The notes: generated by a model from the letters alone, not told the origin. 64,000 nucleotides of DNA from Niebla homalea (GCA_019925105.1 JAHGAU010000024.1:1-64000), one strand, 5' to 3'. Shown: positions 30,201 to 42,071, counted from the first letter of the stretch. Program-made: numbers and translations.

Positions 30201-30779
30201 ACAAGAAAACATATGATTTAGTAAATAAAATAAGTAATAATCTTTATTATAAACGGGTATAAATATTTTATATAGATACTTTCCTATTAATATATGATTA
30301 ACTATAATTAACCGAGTTATATTATTAAGAAGCTATTTTAAAGTAAGTAAAACGCTTAACCTTAATAAACCCGTTAATAAAAATCGATTATTAACCTTTT
30401 ATTACGGTTTATATAAATCTTCTTAAAGAATTCTCCGAATTTTTTTTAATTATGTATAATCCGCTATTGACCTCGGATATATAAACTTAAGTTATTATAT
30501 ATTATATACTTTTTAAAATATAATATATTACGATTTATAACCTGATTTATATCTTAAACTTTTATATTTCTAATATAGTTAAGTATATCCACGCTTTTAT
30601 TTATAAAACGTATAAAGTTATTACGCGTTTAATAAAATGAGTTTTATCCTTATAACTTAAATAACTTAAATACCTTAAGAATTTTACGTAATATTTATGG
30701 ATTATTAATAGTAACGATTATACTTAAATTTAATAAACGTTCTATAATATTATTTTAAGTTATTATAAAAGCCTTTATA
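27201..30779. other. Degraded DNA with weak minus-strand frames
   Basis: RIP-type sequence. On the minus strand, about 27.7-28.0 kb reads pieces such as 'FPYYRSG*KLFNNLYK' and about 28.5-29.0 kb reads 'LL*DLYKPGKTYLIIL', both with Gln-type stops. Neither gives a recognisable domain. Nothing else stands out. Confidence 0.3.
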
Positions 30780-31800
30780 ATAAATGGCCTATAATTAGCC
30801 GCTTTTACCATAAATTAACTAGTCTTAAGAAACTTACCTTTATTAATTAACTTACGTTTTATTTAAGGGATATTATATTACTTAAGTTATTTAATACGGA
30901 TAATTATAGCCTTTAAACGATCTTAAATATAATATTTACTTAATTAACGCTTTTTATTTATTAAATTAAATTAATTAATTAATAAATTATTTTTTAATTA
31001 AATTTTACGTTTTACTTTTCTATTGCTTAATAAATAATTTATATATTATAAGGAAGATTATATATAGTATTATTAATTATACGTTTATATCCTATTTTAT
31101 TAAAGTAAAGGATCTTATAAAATTAGGAATTCTCTTTACGCTTTTTATTATTATTATATTCCTTAATTATAATATACCGTTAAGCGAAATTATATACGTT
31201 ATAAACTTTATATATATAATATTATAAATTACGATAAAAACATTATAATTAAGGCTTAAACTCTTATTTATAATATATATTATTATAATTTATTTTTAAT
31301 ACTTTAACGTTACTTATTTATAGCTTTTAATGAAAATATTATAAGCCGTTTTTTACGATTATTTAAATATATTTTCTCACTAGAATTTTTTCTATATTCC
31401 GGATCTAAATAATAACTTCTTTAATTATTAAATAATAAGGCTTACGGATAAACCTCTTTAAGAAGATTAACTTTTAAATAAGGTTATATTTATACGTAAC
31501 TTCTTTTTACCGGATTAATTTATTAATTATAATAAGCTTTAAAATCTTAAGATAATTAAAGGAAACCGGAAAAAAAAAAGATCGTAAAGCTAAGTTATTA
31601 TATTATTATTATATATATTAAAAACGTACGCGAGGTTACTTATTAATATATTTAATTATAATAATAAATTAAATATAATAATAAAAATTAATGGTTCCGG
31701 ATTACGGAAATTACGGTATATAATCGTTTATAATAAAAGGTAATTAATATTTAAGGTTATTTTATACTTAATATATTATATTTTCTATTATAATAAAAAA
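30780..31800 (+). pseudogene. Unidentified coding relic (over 300 codons)
   Basis: One plus-strand frame can be followed for about 1 kb with TAA/TAG stops only. It includes 'RFYHKLTSLKKLTFIN' (30,805-30,850), 'NNKAYG*TSLRRLTFK*' (near 31,430-31,480), then 'RKPEKKKIVKLSYYI' (31,560-31,605) and a Gln-rich tail. A second frame is also partly open, so the choice rests on protein-like composition. It ends about 0.9 kb before the ankyrin relic on the same strand. No family recognised. Confidence 0.38.
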
Positions 31801-32689
31801 TATAAATATAGGAATTTAAAAATAAAATAAAATATTAATTAATCGTTAATTATATAACGTAAATATATACTTTATTACTTTTGCCCCCCGATTAAATTAA
31901 TATATTTTAAAAATAATAAATTTAATATAAATATAACGACTTAGAAGCATATTTTTTTATCTATAAAACGACCCGCCTCCCCGGATAAATCCTCGGTATT
32001 TATATTTAAAATATATACTTTATTTTAAGAGAAAAGTGAACGTAATTTAAATTTAATATTATACTTAAATTTAATTAAAATAACGAGCTTATATTATATA
32101 AATATAAAAGTAATATATATAATTATAGGATAAAAAATATTTAAAAACGTTTAAAATATATTTTTTAAAGTAAATAAAAACGTTTATATAAATACTTTAA
32201 ATCTTAACCGGTCTATTTTTACTAATATTTATACCCTATTTTTAAATAATCTATAATTTTAAAACCTTATAAAATAGTATTTATATCCGATAATATTTAA
32301 CGGTACGTAAGAATAATAGAAATACTTCTTACGGAAATTTTATGGTTAATTTTAATTTAAAGTTTAATAATATTAATAAATAATTATATATTTATCCTGA
32401 AGTTAAAAATAAAAGTTCTATTAATATTAATATAACTTATATAGGTCTTATATAAGTAATAGTACTCGTTTCTTAAAGAATAAGCTTATCGTATAAAAAG
32501 TTTTAATGTAATTTTCTATTAATAAAATTACTTTATTATATAAATAATTAAGAAAAACAGGAATTTATAATCTTTAATTAATACGCGTTATATTTAAGGG
32601 CTTCCTAAATTGTACGATTAGCCTTTAAGTCTTATAACCGCTATTTACTCTCAATATTATTAATAATACCCTTTTAAACCCTTAAATAT
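31801..32689. other. Degraded DNA upstream of the ankyrin relic
   Basis: RIP-type sequence. It may hold the N-terminal part of the ankyrin-repeat gene that becomes readable at about 32,690, but no domain is visible. Confidence 0.35.
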
Positions 32690-33400
32690 CGGCGGGAGAT
32701 ATACTTAATTATTAATAAGGCGCTCTATAATATTATTTTATTTAATTATAATAAAAAGGTTTAATTTTTTATGGATCGGATTATTAACCTTAATATTCCA
32801 GTATTACTTTATTAATAAATTACGTTAAATTTTATAATCCATAACGAAAAGTTAAACCTAATATATCTCCTTCTGGATATAAAGGTTAATCTAAATTATT
32901 AATAATCCCGGGGTATAAGAATGCCCCTTTATGTTTTGGTATACCTTAAAAAAGATACCGGTTAAACTATAGTAAATACGTTAATAAGAAACAGAGCCGA
33001 AATAATAATATAAAATAACTTTTACTTATAGTTAATCCATTTAATAGTTATAAATAAGCAGCTTTTATTAATTAATCTTTTATTTAAGAATGGCATAAAC
33101 ATAAATAATCGTTTAATATTATTTTACTTATATAATTTTCTTATATATATGAACTTAACTTATAACGCGGTTATTATAAGGTATTTTATTAAGGCCGGCG
33201 TTAACGTAAATATAATAACGGTTCGCCTAAGGGAGATAACGCTTAATATCGTAATACAAAATAACATCGTAAATAAAAATTATTTAATTTTAAATAAAAT
33301 AAAAACGATTATTAAAGTTCTATTAATAAAATATGGTATAAAAGTTGAATTAATGTTTTAAACTACTTAGTTAAGCGGTAGCCTATTTTATAGCTAATTA
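32690..33400 (+). pseudogene. Ankyrin-repeat protein relic (at least five repeats)
   Basis: A plus-strand frame carries successive degenerate ankyrin repeats: 'ITLNFIIHNEKLNLIYL' with 'LLDIKVNL' (about 32,815-32,900), 'MPLYVLVYLKKDTG' with 'IVNTLIRNRAEI' (32,920-33,005), 'LIHLIVINK*'-type with 'LINLLFKNGININ' (33,030-33,107), 'VIIRYFIKAGVNVN' (33,170-33,214), and 'ITLNIVIQNNIVN' with 'IIKVLLIKYGIKVEL' (33,235-33,355). These match the canonical T-P-L-H-x-A and L-L-x-x-G-A-D-V-N pattern after RIP (Ala to Val/Ile, His to Tyr/Asn, Asp to Asn). The 70-codon open frame 33,149-33,361 is a stop-free part of it. A single frame shift lies near 32,760. Ankyrin repeats mediate protein binding. In fungi they are frequent in NLR-like and transposon-borne proteins. 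No other domain is visible. Confidence 0.85.
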
Positions 33401-34539
33401 AAGGTACCTTATAAATTATATTAGGATAACTATTACTTATATATAGTTATTTAATTATATTTCGATAATAGCATCGATATTAATAAGCGCAATAAATAAA
33501 AACGAACGGTTCTTAAAAAGGTTTATTTTAGCCGTACTATAAATTAAATCTTTACCATATTTACTATTACTTTAATATTATTATAAGTTGGAGCATAAAA
33601 TTACCGCTTAATCGTAATCTATATAAGACTTAATTATAGATTGAAAGTTACTTTAATCCGATAGATTATAAGGTTAAAAAGGAAACGGGCTAATATTATT
33701 AAGTCGTTATCTACTCTTATTTATGAATACGTTAATTCCGAGGATAAAAACCGTAATATTTAATTCTTATTAACGGAAAGTATTAAATATATAAATATTA
33801 CTTAATTTAAGAATAATATAATTAAATATAACCCGTTAAATAAATATTTTTAATAGCTTTAAAACCGTTAAAATAATATATTTTAAGAATCTTATTACCT
33901 TTTTTTTACCTTTATAATTCCTTAATATTAACCTTATTATAAACGGCACTATAATTATACGTAATAGCTTCTTTTATAATATTTATTTTTTATAGTAATT
34001 TTAAGTTACGGTAAAATCGTTTTTAGTAACTTAGCTCCGTAAGACCGTTTTAAATAATTAAAGAAAGCCTTAATATAAGGAACTTTATTTTTATAATTAA
34101 ATAAAAGATAAAATCGAGCCGCTTAAATTTAATTTACGTAAATATTAACGATATACTTTTAAATATCCTTCGTATAATTAAAGTTATATTAGACTTTATA
34201 TTAATTTCCAAAGCAAAATACGTAATTCTTTATAGGGTTATAGGTTAATATTCTGGGAATCTACTTTATAATTACGGTAATATTATACTTTAATAACCGT
34301 TTACGCCCCCGTTACGACGTATCCGTTTATAGATTAAAGCTTATAATAACTTAAATTACTTCTTTATAATTATAAATATCGTTGACCTCAGTTTACTTAT
34401 CCTTCTCCTCCGGAAGTACGTTAAATAAAGTATTAATAACGTCTTACCGTTAAGGTAAGATTTTAATAATATTAATACGTTTTAAGGCTTAAATATTAGC
34501 TTCTATTCTTAAAAGTTATATTTTAATATCCTTATATAA
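33401..34539. other. Degraded DNA between ankyrin and recombinase relics
   Basis: RIP-type sequence of about 1.1 kb. It separates the plus-strand ankyrin relic from the 3' end of the minus-strand recombinase, so the two genes converge. No motif seen. Confidence 0.4.
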
Positions 34540-36187
34540 TTATTACTTACTTTAATCTTCTTAATATTAAGCGAGCCACTTAATATAATAAAACTAATAA
34601 ACGGCCTTATAAGTATTTTTAGTATTCTTTTTACTTTTCTTAATAACCTTTATAACTTTATTAAGATAACGGATGCTGCTTTTTAAGCCTTTTTTAAGCA
34701 TAATAAGCTCTTAAATATACTGTTTTTATTTAGCTTTAAGGATTAAAAGCTCCTTTTCCTCTTTAATTTTTTAACGTAAGTCCTTTAATAAGTTCCTAGG
34801 ACGTTACCGATTGATCGTTTAACGTATATTAATCATAAATTAAACGACTTCGTTTTAAGGCTTAATTCTACGGAAAACGGCAGTTATATCGTATCCGATA
34901 TAACGTGGAATATAGTTCTTTTAGAATAATTTTAACGTTATATAATATATAATTATATTCCGTTATAATTTATTAATATACCCTAAAAAGGATTAATAAT
35001 AAAATCTTATTGGGGTTTAATAGCTTTATAAACCGCTATTTTATATTGTAATTCCGGTATTACGGCGGAAGCAATAGAATCTTAATAAAAGATTAAATTT
35101 AATATATTATCCAAGTTTATTTAATTACTTATATAATAAGGGATACCTTAATAAACCTTTAAAGAATTTTTTTTTTAATTTATCTTCCTTTTACGGAATT
35201 TAAAGGTTATTTAATCCTGTCCTTAATTAAAATCTTATAAGTTAATTAATAGAATTTATATTTACAAAAATATAAATATTAAAGGTAAGGTTAAATATAA
35301 TTATTTAAGCGTAAAAGAGTAAATACGGCTTATTAAATATAATAAATAAAATAAATATATTATTATAGAGCTATTAATAATTAATAATAAAAATAAGTAT
35401 CTTATTTACGGGTTACCCTTATTATTATACGATTTGGTCTCTCTATATATAATTTTAATAAAGAGGCGGGGTTATGTTTAACCATTATATTATATAAAAG
35501 ATACTTTAATATCCTGATATTTAATCTTAAGTATTATTAACGGGCGATTATTAATATAGTTAATAAACTATATTATAAGAATTAACTTAATCCGTTATCG
35601 TTTAAACCGGAAAGATATATTCGATATCTATAGGGTTTTTAAAAGCTCGAAAAGATCTTCGCTTTGAAGCGTAAGTTTTACTTTTAGCTCGTTTATTAAC
35701 CTAAATTTATTATAAAGCTATAGCCTTTTTTAAAGCAAGGTAAATAAATAATATCTAAAAATTAAATAATTTATTAACGCTTTTAATTACGGACGTTATA
35801 ACGAGAAATAAACCCGTTGAATTATAATGCTCCTTATAATATAAATAAAAGTAATTATAATATATTTATAATAAAGCTTATACCTTAAGTCTTAATATTT
35901 AGAATATATATTTTAAAAAGCCTTCTATAATATAAATTTTACGTATTCTTAAAAGCAGCTTTTCTTTAATTTTATTAAGGTAATTAACTTATTTATATAA
36001 CTCTTAAATTATAAATTTAAGTATTAAATCCGGATATTTACCGCTTAAATCTTATTATAATAATATTAATATTTCTCCTCGTCTTTAATCTATATAGGTA
36101 CTTAAAGCCGGCGTTTTAAGGTATTATATTAATGCTTTAAAGGAAGACCTCTAGAAAGTCTAATTTCCTTTAGGTTTAACGTCCCAT
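34540..36187 (-). pseudogene. DUF3435 tyrosine recombinase relic (Starship captain-like)
   Basis: Read on the minus strand from the ATG at 36,187 ('MGR*T*RKLDFLEVFL'), one frame of about 550 codons carries the landmarks of the DUF3435 family. They are: 'SEDLFELLKTL*ISN' and 'SFRFKR*RIKL' (about 35,590-35,680); 'FINYINNRPLIIL' with the catalytic-region Arg (35,520-35,560, family T-G-N-R-P); 'KIKYQDIKVSFI' (family LRYRDIKVxL); 'PRLFIKIIYRETKSYN' (35,420-35,480, family T-K-G/S-Y); 'FYCFRRNTG' (35,055-35,085, family YxFRRxxG); 'NYIPRYIGYDITAVFRR' (34,860-34,920); and 'IKP*NEVV*F' (34,835-34,865). A charged helical tail follows. Stops fall at Gln or Trp positions. Family members are site-specific recombinases that sit at the 5' end of Starship elements and drive their transposition. 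This copy is RIP-inactivated. Stand-alone DUF3435 genes also exist, so the element itself is an inference. Confidence 0.8.
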
Positions 36188-36392
36188 TATATAAGAAGGG
36201 AATATAGAAAAAGAGAGGAGGGAAGGGTACCCTACTGTATATATAAAAGGGTCTTATAATGTTTAATTTCGAGCTATAAATAAAACCTGGTAATCTTATA
36301 GGTATTTAAAGCGGCGTAAATAGGCTGCATAAGCAAGTAAAAGCGGCGCTGGCTGTCAGCTAAATACGAGGGCAAACCCGCCTACACACAGT
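36188..36392 (-). promoter_or_regulatory. Less mutated 5' flank of the recombinase; candidate element edge
   Basis: This stretch keeps many CpA and TpG steps (for example ggctgcataagcaagtaaaa and cgcctacacacag), in contrast to both neighbours. It lies directly upstream of the recombinase ATG and contains a TATA-like run (tatatataaaaggg at about 36,238-36,252) and a purine-rich tract (36,207-36,228). At about 36,390 homology to a gypsy gag-protease relic begins abruptly. Starship captains normally start within a few hundred bases of the element's 5' end, so this could be the 5' terminus plus captain promoter. I could not find a target-site duplication, and the other end was not identified. Confidence 0.4.
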
Positions 36393-37740
36393 TTCATATT
36401 ATAATATAAAAAAATATTTTATATAGCTTTATTTATCCCTAATTATTAATTAGATTATATTATAATTAATAAGCTTTATAGTAATAAATTTTATTATTAT
36501 TAAATAATCTAGTTTACGGTAAGATAACGGGGGTAAATTATAAGTCTTATTAAACCGTAAACCGTTATAAAATTAAATTTACTTAAACTCCTATATTAAG
36601 TAATACTATAAGTAACTATTAATTATCCTTAAGCTTAATCCAATTTTTAATATAAAAGGTAAGGTTAGCCTTTATTAATCTTTATTCTGGCTCTGGCCTT
36701 AAAGCGCCGTTAAAACGTTAACGTTTTTTAACCCTATATACTTCTTATTTATAGTATTTATAACTATAACTTTAATATTTTTTTTTTAAGATAATTAAAT
36801 AAAATATAGCCCTTTTCATAATAAGTATAATATTTAAGATCCCTATACGTTAAATTAAGTTCTAATTCAGCTTTACGTTTTTTACCGCGTTAATTATTAA
36901 TTTTAACGGGATAAGTTAGCTTTACGCTATCGTTCTTAAGCCTTAATACCCTATTATTAAGAGATTTACTTGTATTAATTAAATAATTAATACTAATAAT
37001 AACGGTTATAATAAAACGTTCCAAGTTTCTTTTTTATATAATAGCCGTTATAATAATAACGTTATAAGTATTCGGGACGTTTCCGGTAAAAATAATTCTA
37101 AACTTTAAGTTCAATAATAACTTTATAAAAAATATATAAGCCTTGAATTTATCCGATAAAATAAGTAAATCTTCTTTAATTATTTTAAGATAATTACGGA
37201 AAATAACGACCTTTTAACTTAACCGTTATTTTATATCCTTAAAATACTTATAATAAGATAACCGGTAATTCTTTAAATTAATTATTTAATCTATAAGTTT
37301 AAATTTAAACTCTTTAAAGATAAAGGTCCGGATTAAAAAAAAGTCCGGATTCTAGATAATATAATTAATTAATTATAAGTAATATATGATTTTAATATAA
37401 TTATTTAAAAAATAATTTAAGCTTAATAAGAAAGATTTTTCTATAATAATAAATTACCGTTAATACTTATTTTCGGACTTATTTATATATTTAGGTAAGG
37501 TAACCGGCTTAAAGGATTTGTTATATTTAAGGGGTAAAAAAATATTTATAGCCCGTTAAACGGCGGCGTAATACGTCCTTAATACCCCGGTTAATATTAC
37601 CGAGACCGCGAAAAAAAAACGATACCCGGGAATTTCGATTTTATTCTTTTAATTAATTAACTTCCCGTTTTAATTTTAACGTTTAAACTTCGGTTAAAGC
37701 TTTATTACGCCGGAATTACGTTTATTTTAAGTGGTTTAAG
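36393..37740 (-). pseudogene. Truncated Ty3/gypsy gag-protease relic
   Basis: The minus strand carries a gag relic related to, but clearly diverged from, the gag of the complete element at 52.7-60.3 kb. A mutated CCHC zinc knuckle reads 'KYYTYYEKGYILFNYLKK' at about 36,797-36,850, where Tyr replaces each Cys and His (C-x2-C-x4-H-x4-C). Upstream are gag core pieces such as 'FTGNVPNTYNVIITAI' (about 37,045-37,090). Downstream, 'SLSKFNFITVYGLIRL' (36,540-36,590) aligns with 'SLSKFNFINIYGLIRF' of the complete element near 58,670-58,720. Similarity stops at about 36,392, so protease, RT and integrase are missing. The element was cut there, probably by the recombinase-bearing segment. Confidence 0.72.
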
Positions 37741-37792
37741 TTAATTTAACGTTTAACCAATATTTTATATAATACGATAGATAACTTGGGAA

Positions 37793-39800
37793 ATGGCGAC
37801 GAACAAAGGGACCCCAGAGGTCCAAAACGATGCGTACACATATAGCTTTAATAACAATAAGGGGAGTATATTAAGTACGATAAGTAAAAGTAACGTAGTA
37901 GTTAAGAATAAGGTGGTAAACGGGTAAATAACCTATATTAATAGAAACGGCGATAACGTATACGGGTAATATAATAATAATAAGCCAGATAATATTTAAA
38001 GTAAATAAAGGAATTAAGGTTAATAAAATACGTATATTAAAACGCGTAAAACGTATAATAATAATACGGAAATAATAAATAAATAAAAGGGTAAAAAGGC
38101 CGGTATAGTATTAATAAAGAAGGGTATAAGCGGAAGGAAAAGGCGGGAAAACCGCGGTAAAAGTATTATTAAGGGTATATAAAAAGGAAATAAAATTAAT
38201 AAGGAAAACGGGACCTTAAGGGATTAAAGGTAAAAAGCGGAGATAATACGTCGCCCAATAAGGAAGGGCAAAAGGGCAATAGGGGAAACGGTAAAGGCTT
38301 TAAAAGGACTCTTTATAATAAAGTAAAAAAATATTACGTTAGAAACTTAACCGATATTATAAATTAAATTAAAAAACGTAAAAGATTTTTATATAAAAAT
38401 AAAAATAAAATTAAAAAAGGCGGAGTACTTACGGGGCTCTTAAAGGGCGGAAATAAAAACGTTAATAAAAAGTAAAGATAACGGTTTAAAATTAAGGATA
38501 TAAAGTAAAAGTATAAGGATAAGAACCTTTTAAACGAAAAGAAATTAAATAATAAAAATAATAAAAAAAGTATCCGTAATAGAAAATAAAAAGATAACGG
38601 AAAAGAAAATAGCCGTATTAAAAAAAATAAAAATAATAACGGTCCGTTTATTTAATAATAAAAAAAGGAATATAATTATAGAAGTAAACCCGTTATAATT
38701 AATAAAGGTTTTTAAGGTAAAAACGGAACTATTAATAGAATAAATTATTATAATATATAAACTATAAAGTAAAGATATCCTTTTTAATATAACGTTATTA
38801 AAAATAAAAGAAAACTTAAAAAATTTAAAACTTAAATTAATAAAAAAGAATATAAATTAATTAAAATTTTAAAGTAATTATTTACCATTATAATAAATAA
38901 GATATATTTATTACGTTTTATAAAAACCGAAAAAAAAAAAAATTACATTAAGGAATATAAAAAAAAAAAAGAATATAGTTTTTTATTTAAAGCTTAAAAT
39001 CGTTAATTATAGGTTTCCTTTAATAATAAAAAGACTTAACTTTTTAAAACGTATAAAAAGGTATTTTATTATTATATTAAACGTAACGTTAATAAAAATA
39101 TATAATAACGTTTTAAATAAAGGGATTATTAAAGGGGGATCGTTTAAAATAATTTAACTATAAAATAAAACGGTGGATATTTATTAATATTTTAAATATT
39201 AAAATTATAAATATATTATTATAAAATACCTTAATATTATAAAATATATAATTTATATTAAAAACTATAATATCTATAAGTATATAAAGTTAATAATTAA
39301 GGGACTTATAAAGAGCGTATTTAAATACGTTATATATAATAAGGAGGGATATCCAATATAAGATTCTAAGTATATAATAAAAACCAAAGAAATTAAATAT
39401 AAAAAAACCCGGATAACCGCGAAAATCCAACGGTATAATATATATAGAATTAATTTAACGGGCCAATTAAAGATAACCTTAAAATACGAGCTTAATTAAT
39501 TAAATAACGAAAAGTAAATAACGGTAACGGATAAAGTAAAAAAAAGGAAGCTTTTTATAATCCCGACTTTAAGGGCCGGCTATCTTACGTCTTTAATAAT
39601 AACCGGGAAGGTATTAAATTAAAAAATATTTAACTTTAATAAGAAATCTATAATTTAAATAAATATAAATAAAAAAGCCTTTATAAAGGTTAATATATAA
39701 TATATTAACGCTTTTAAAAATAATATAATATAATATTTATAATAAAGGAATTAAAATAATAATATTAATATTTAAGTTTAAAAAAATTAAAAACGTTAAT
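37793..39800 (+). pseudogene. LINE ORF1 relic (gag-like)
   Basis: The frame opens at 37,793 with the poorly mutated 'MATNKGTPEVQNDAYTYS' and degrades after about 37,870. From 38 to 39 kb the strand is purine-rich and reads as Lys/Glu-rich sequence. Around 39.4-39.6 kb pieces such as 'KIQRYNIYRINLTG*L' and 'IIPTLRAGYLTSLII' remain. ORF1 of Tad-like LINEs encodes an RNA-binding protein, often with zinc knuckles. I could not see clear knuckles here. Assignment rests on position just upstream of the endonuclease and RT. Confidence 0.55.
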
Positions 39801-39829
39801 ATTATAATAATATAGAAATTATTATATAG

Positions 39830-41853
39830 CCCGTATATATATTTATTTATTAACTTAGGGGAAAGGTTCTATTTAACCTTTAAGGGGGATAAGATAATTA
39901 GAATATATTTTTTTATAAATAAACGGCTTAACGTAAATAATTAAAATATTATTTATTATAATAAAAACCTTTATATATTCTGTATTATAAAAAAAGGGGA
40001 CTTAAAGGGCGACCTTAATATTTATAATATATATAACCCGCTACCGGTTAATAAAAAAAAATTATTTACGATATTATTATTTAAAAAATTTTTAATTACT
40101 TTAAGTAAATATATATTATTTAAAGACTTTAACTTATATTATTATATATAAAATAAGGAAAAACATACGATAAATTACGTTAAATCGGACGATTTATTAA
40201 TAATTATTACTTAAGTTAATTTTTTATTATTAATATTATAAGGGATTATTACGTAAAAGAATTATAAATTTAAAATAACGATTAATTTAACCTTTAATAC
40301 GGAAAAGGTTACCGGTATAATTATAACGTATAAGCTATAAAAGGACTTAAAATATAACTTAAATTATATACCGATATAGATAACCTTGGATTAAACCGTT
40401 AATACGATTTTATTACCACCGGTAAGGAAAACGTGAAAAATAATTAAGGTAATAAAAGTTTATATAAAAGCGGAGGAGATAATAATATAATTCGCGGACC
40501 TTCCTTAATTAAATAATAAAGACCGGATCGACCTCTTTATAGAATAAATAATAAAGGTATTAAATAAAATAATTAATAAAATAATCCCGATAATAAAACT
40601 TTCTTAAAGAGTTAAAACCTATTAAAATAAAAAATATATAACCGTAACCGTAAAGGCGAAAAAACTAATAAAGTAAGCTTTTAAGTATAAAAATTAAGAG
40701 ATATTTAATTAATTAAGGGTTATTTAAAAAAAAAAAAAAAAGAAAATTATTAAGAAAATTAAGTAAATATATTTTTAATTTACGGTATATAATTTAATAA
40801 TCTTATTTTATAGTATTTAAAAGTTAATAAAGTATAATAAAGAATAAAGTAAGAAATTAAAATTTATCTTTAAATTCCCGCCCTTTAAAAGACCCGATAA
40901 TATATTAATTAATACCTTTAACGGTAAGATTAAGGCCCTTAAAGGAGCATTTTTCCCCCCTCCGTTAAAGGTTAATTTAAATAATATCGATAACGTTATA
41001 TACCCCGATTTTATATTAATAAATAAGGTGATAATATAAGATATAATAATCAGAGCGATTAATAAATTAAAGAAAAATAAAGCCTTAAGATTAAATAAGA
41101 TCCTTAATAGATTCCTATTAATAATAATATTACCGTTTAAAAGGGTTTTTACTTATTTTTTTTAAGTATACTTTAACGTTAACTATTATTTACGTAAGTT
41201 TAAGGAAATAAAAAAAATTATCCTTAAGAAGCTTATTAAGCCGGATTACTTTAAAATAAAGTCTTATAGATTTATTATATTCCTTTATACGTTAAGGAAA
41301 GCTTTAAAAACGGTAATAATGAAGATCTTTAATAATTATATAGAAAATTATAGACTTTTCTTTAATTAATAAATAAAAATAAAGAGAAATTAATTAATAA
41401 AAATAGCTTTTAAAGGATTAATCGACAGTATATATGTAGTATAAAGTTACGGGAAAAGGTATATTATAAGTCTTCTTTCTTTTAATATTATAAGTATTTT
41501 TAATAAAATAAACCATTAAAGGTTATTATATAACTTAAGGAAAAAGGGGATATTATCCTTCTTAATTAAATAAACGAAAAGTTTCTTAAATAACCGAATT
41601 ACGTTAATTAACCTAGGATAAAAAATAAGCCCAATAAAGCCTGCTATAACGGGGATTCCTTAAAGATCGTTTATTTTTCTTATATTATTTTTATTTTTTA
41701 ATAATTTATTAATTAAAAAGCTTATTAAATTAAAATAAAAGGTTTAAATTGGAAACTTTATTAACGATATTTACCTTTTAACCTATAATACCTTTATACG
41801 TATAAACTATTTAGAATTAAAATACCTTAAGGGAACTTATATGATTCTGAAAG
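39830..41853 (+). pseudogene. LINE ORF2 relic, part 1: endonuclease and RT fingers/palm
   Basis: The endonuclease part shows 'DLNIYNIYNPLP' (about 40,010-40,045) and 'LLFKDFNLYYYI' (about 40,117-40,152, family LLLGDFNLHHPxW). The RT follows: 'ALRLNKILNRFLL' (41,083-41,125, family KAPGPDGIPNxxL), 'LIKPDYFKIKSYRFI' with 'LRKALKTVI' (41,232-41,320, family GKPDYxxPxSYRPIxLL), 'GIP*RSFIFLILF' (41,652-41,690, family GVPQGSPLSPxLF) and the active site 'GNFINDIYLL' (about 41,750-41,780, family GFVDDTYLL with Asp changed to Asn). The frame is cut at about 41,850 by the satellite island just after 'INYLELK', where the family has xxNCxxLE. This enzyme would have nicked target DNA and reverse-transcribed the LINE RNA. 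Confidence 0.85.
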
Positions 41854-42003
41854 TGACGTCAACTGGTAGTTAACGCGGCTTATAATTAAAAGGCCCGTTA
41901 AAGGGACGTTAAAGTAGCTTTTAATTTAAAGTAACGTTAAAGTGGCTTCAAAGCGGCTTCAAAGCGGCTTCAAACCGGCGTCAAAGCGGCTTTACGAATA
42001 CGA

Positions 42004-42006
<3 letters not shown>
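41854..42006. repeat. 11-bp minisatellite, left flank of the island
   Basis: Starts with gacgtcaactggtagttaa (41,854) and includes five 11-bp units of the type agcggcttcaa at 41,941-41,993, kept with CpA intact at the right end and RIP-mutated further left (agtagctttt, aagtaacgttaa). The words gtcaactgg and gttaacgcgg also occur on the right side of the island (43,910-44,122), so the two flanks belong to one original minisatellite block. Confidence 0.75.

Positions 42007-42037
<31 letters not shown>
42007..42037 (-). other. Run of 31 T; poly(A) with AATAAA signal on the minus strand
   Basis: An uninterrupted run of 31 T. On the minus strand this is poly(A), and TTTATT at 42,060-42,065 gives AATAAA ending 22 bp upstream of it. 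That is the spacing of a normal polyadenylation site, so this may be the 3' tail of a reverse-transcribed RNA whose body is the C-rich array, read on the minus strand. Confidence 0.5.
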
Positions 42038-42040
<3 letters not shown>

Positions 42041-42071
42041 GTGGTAAGGCTGGGCCTTGTTTATTGACATT

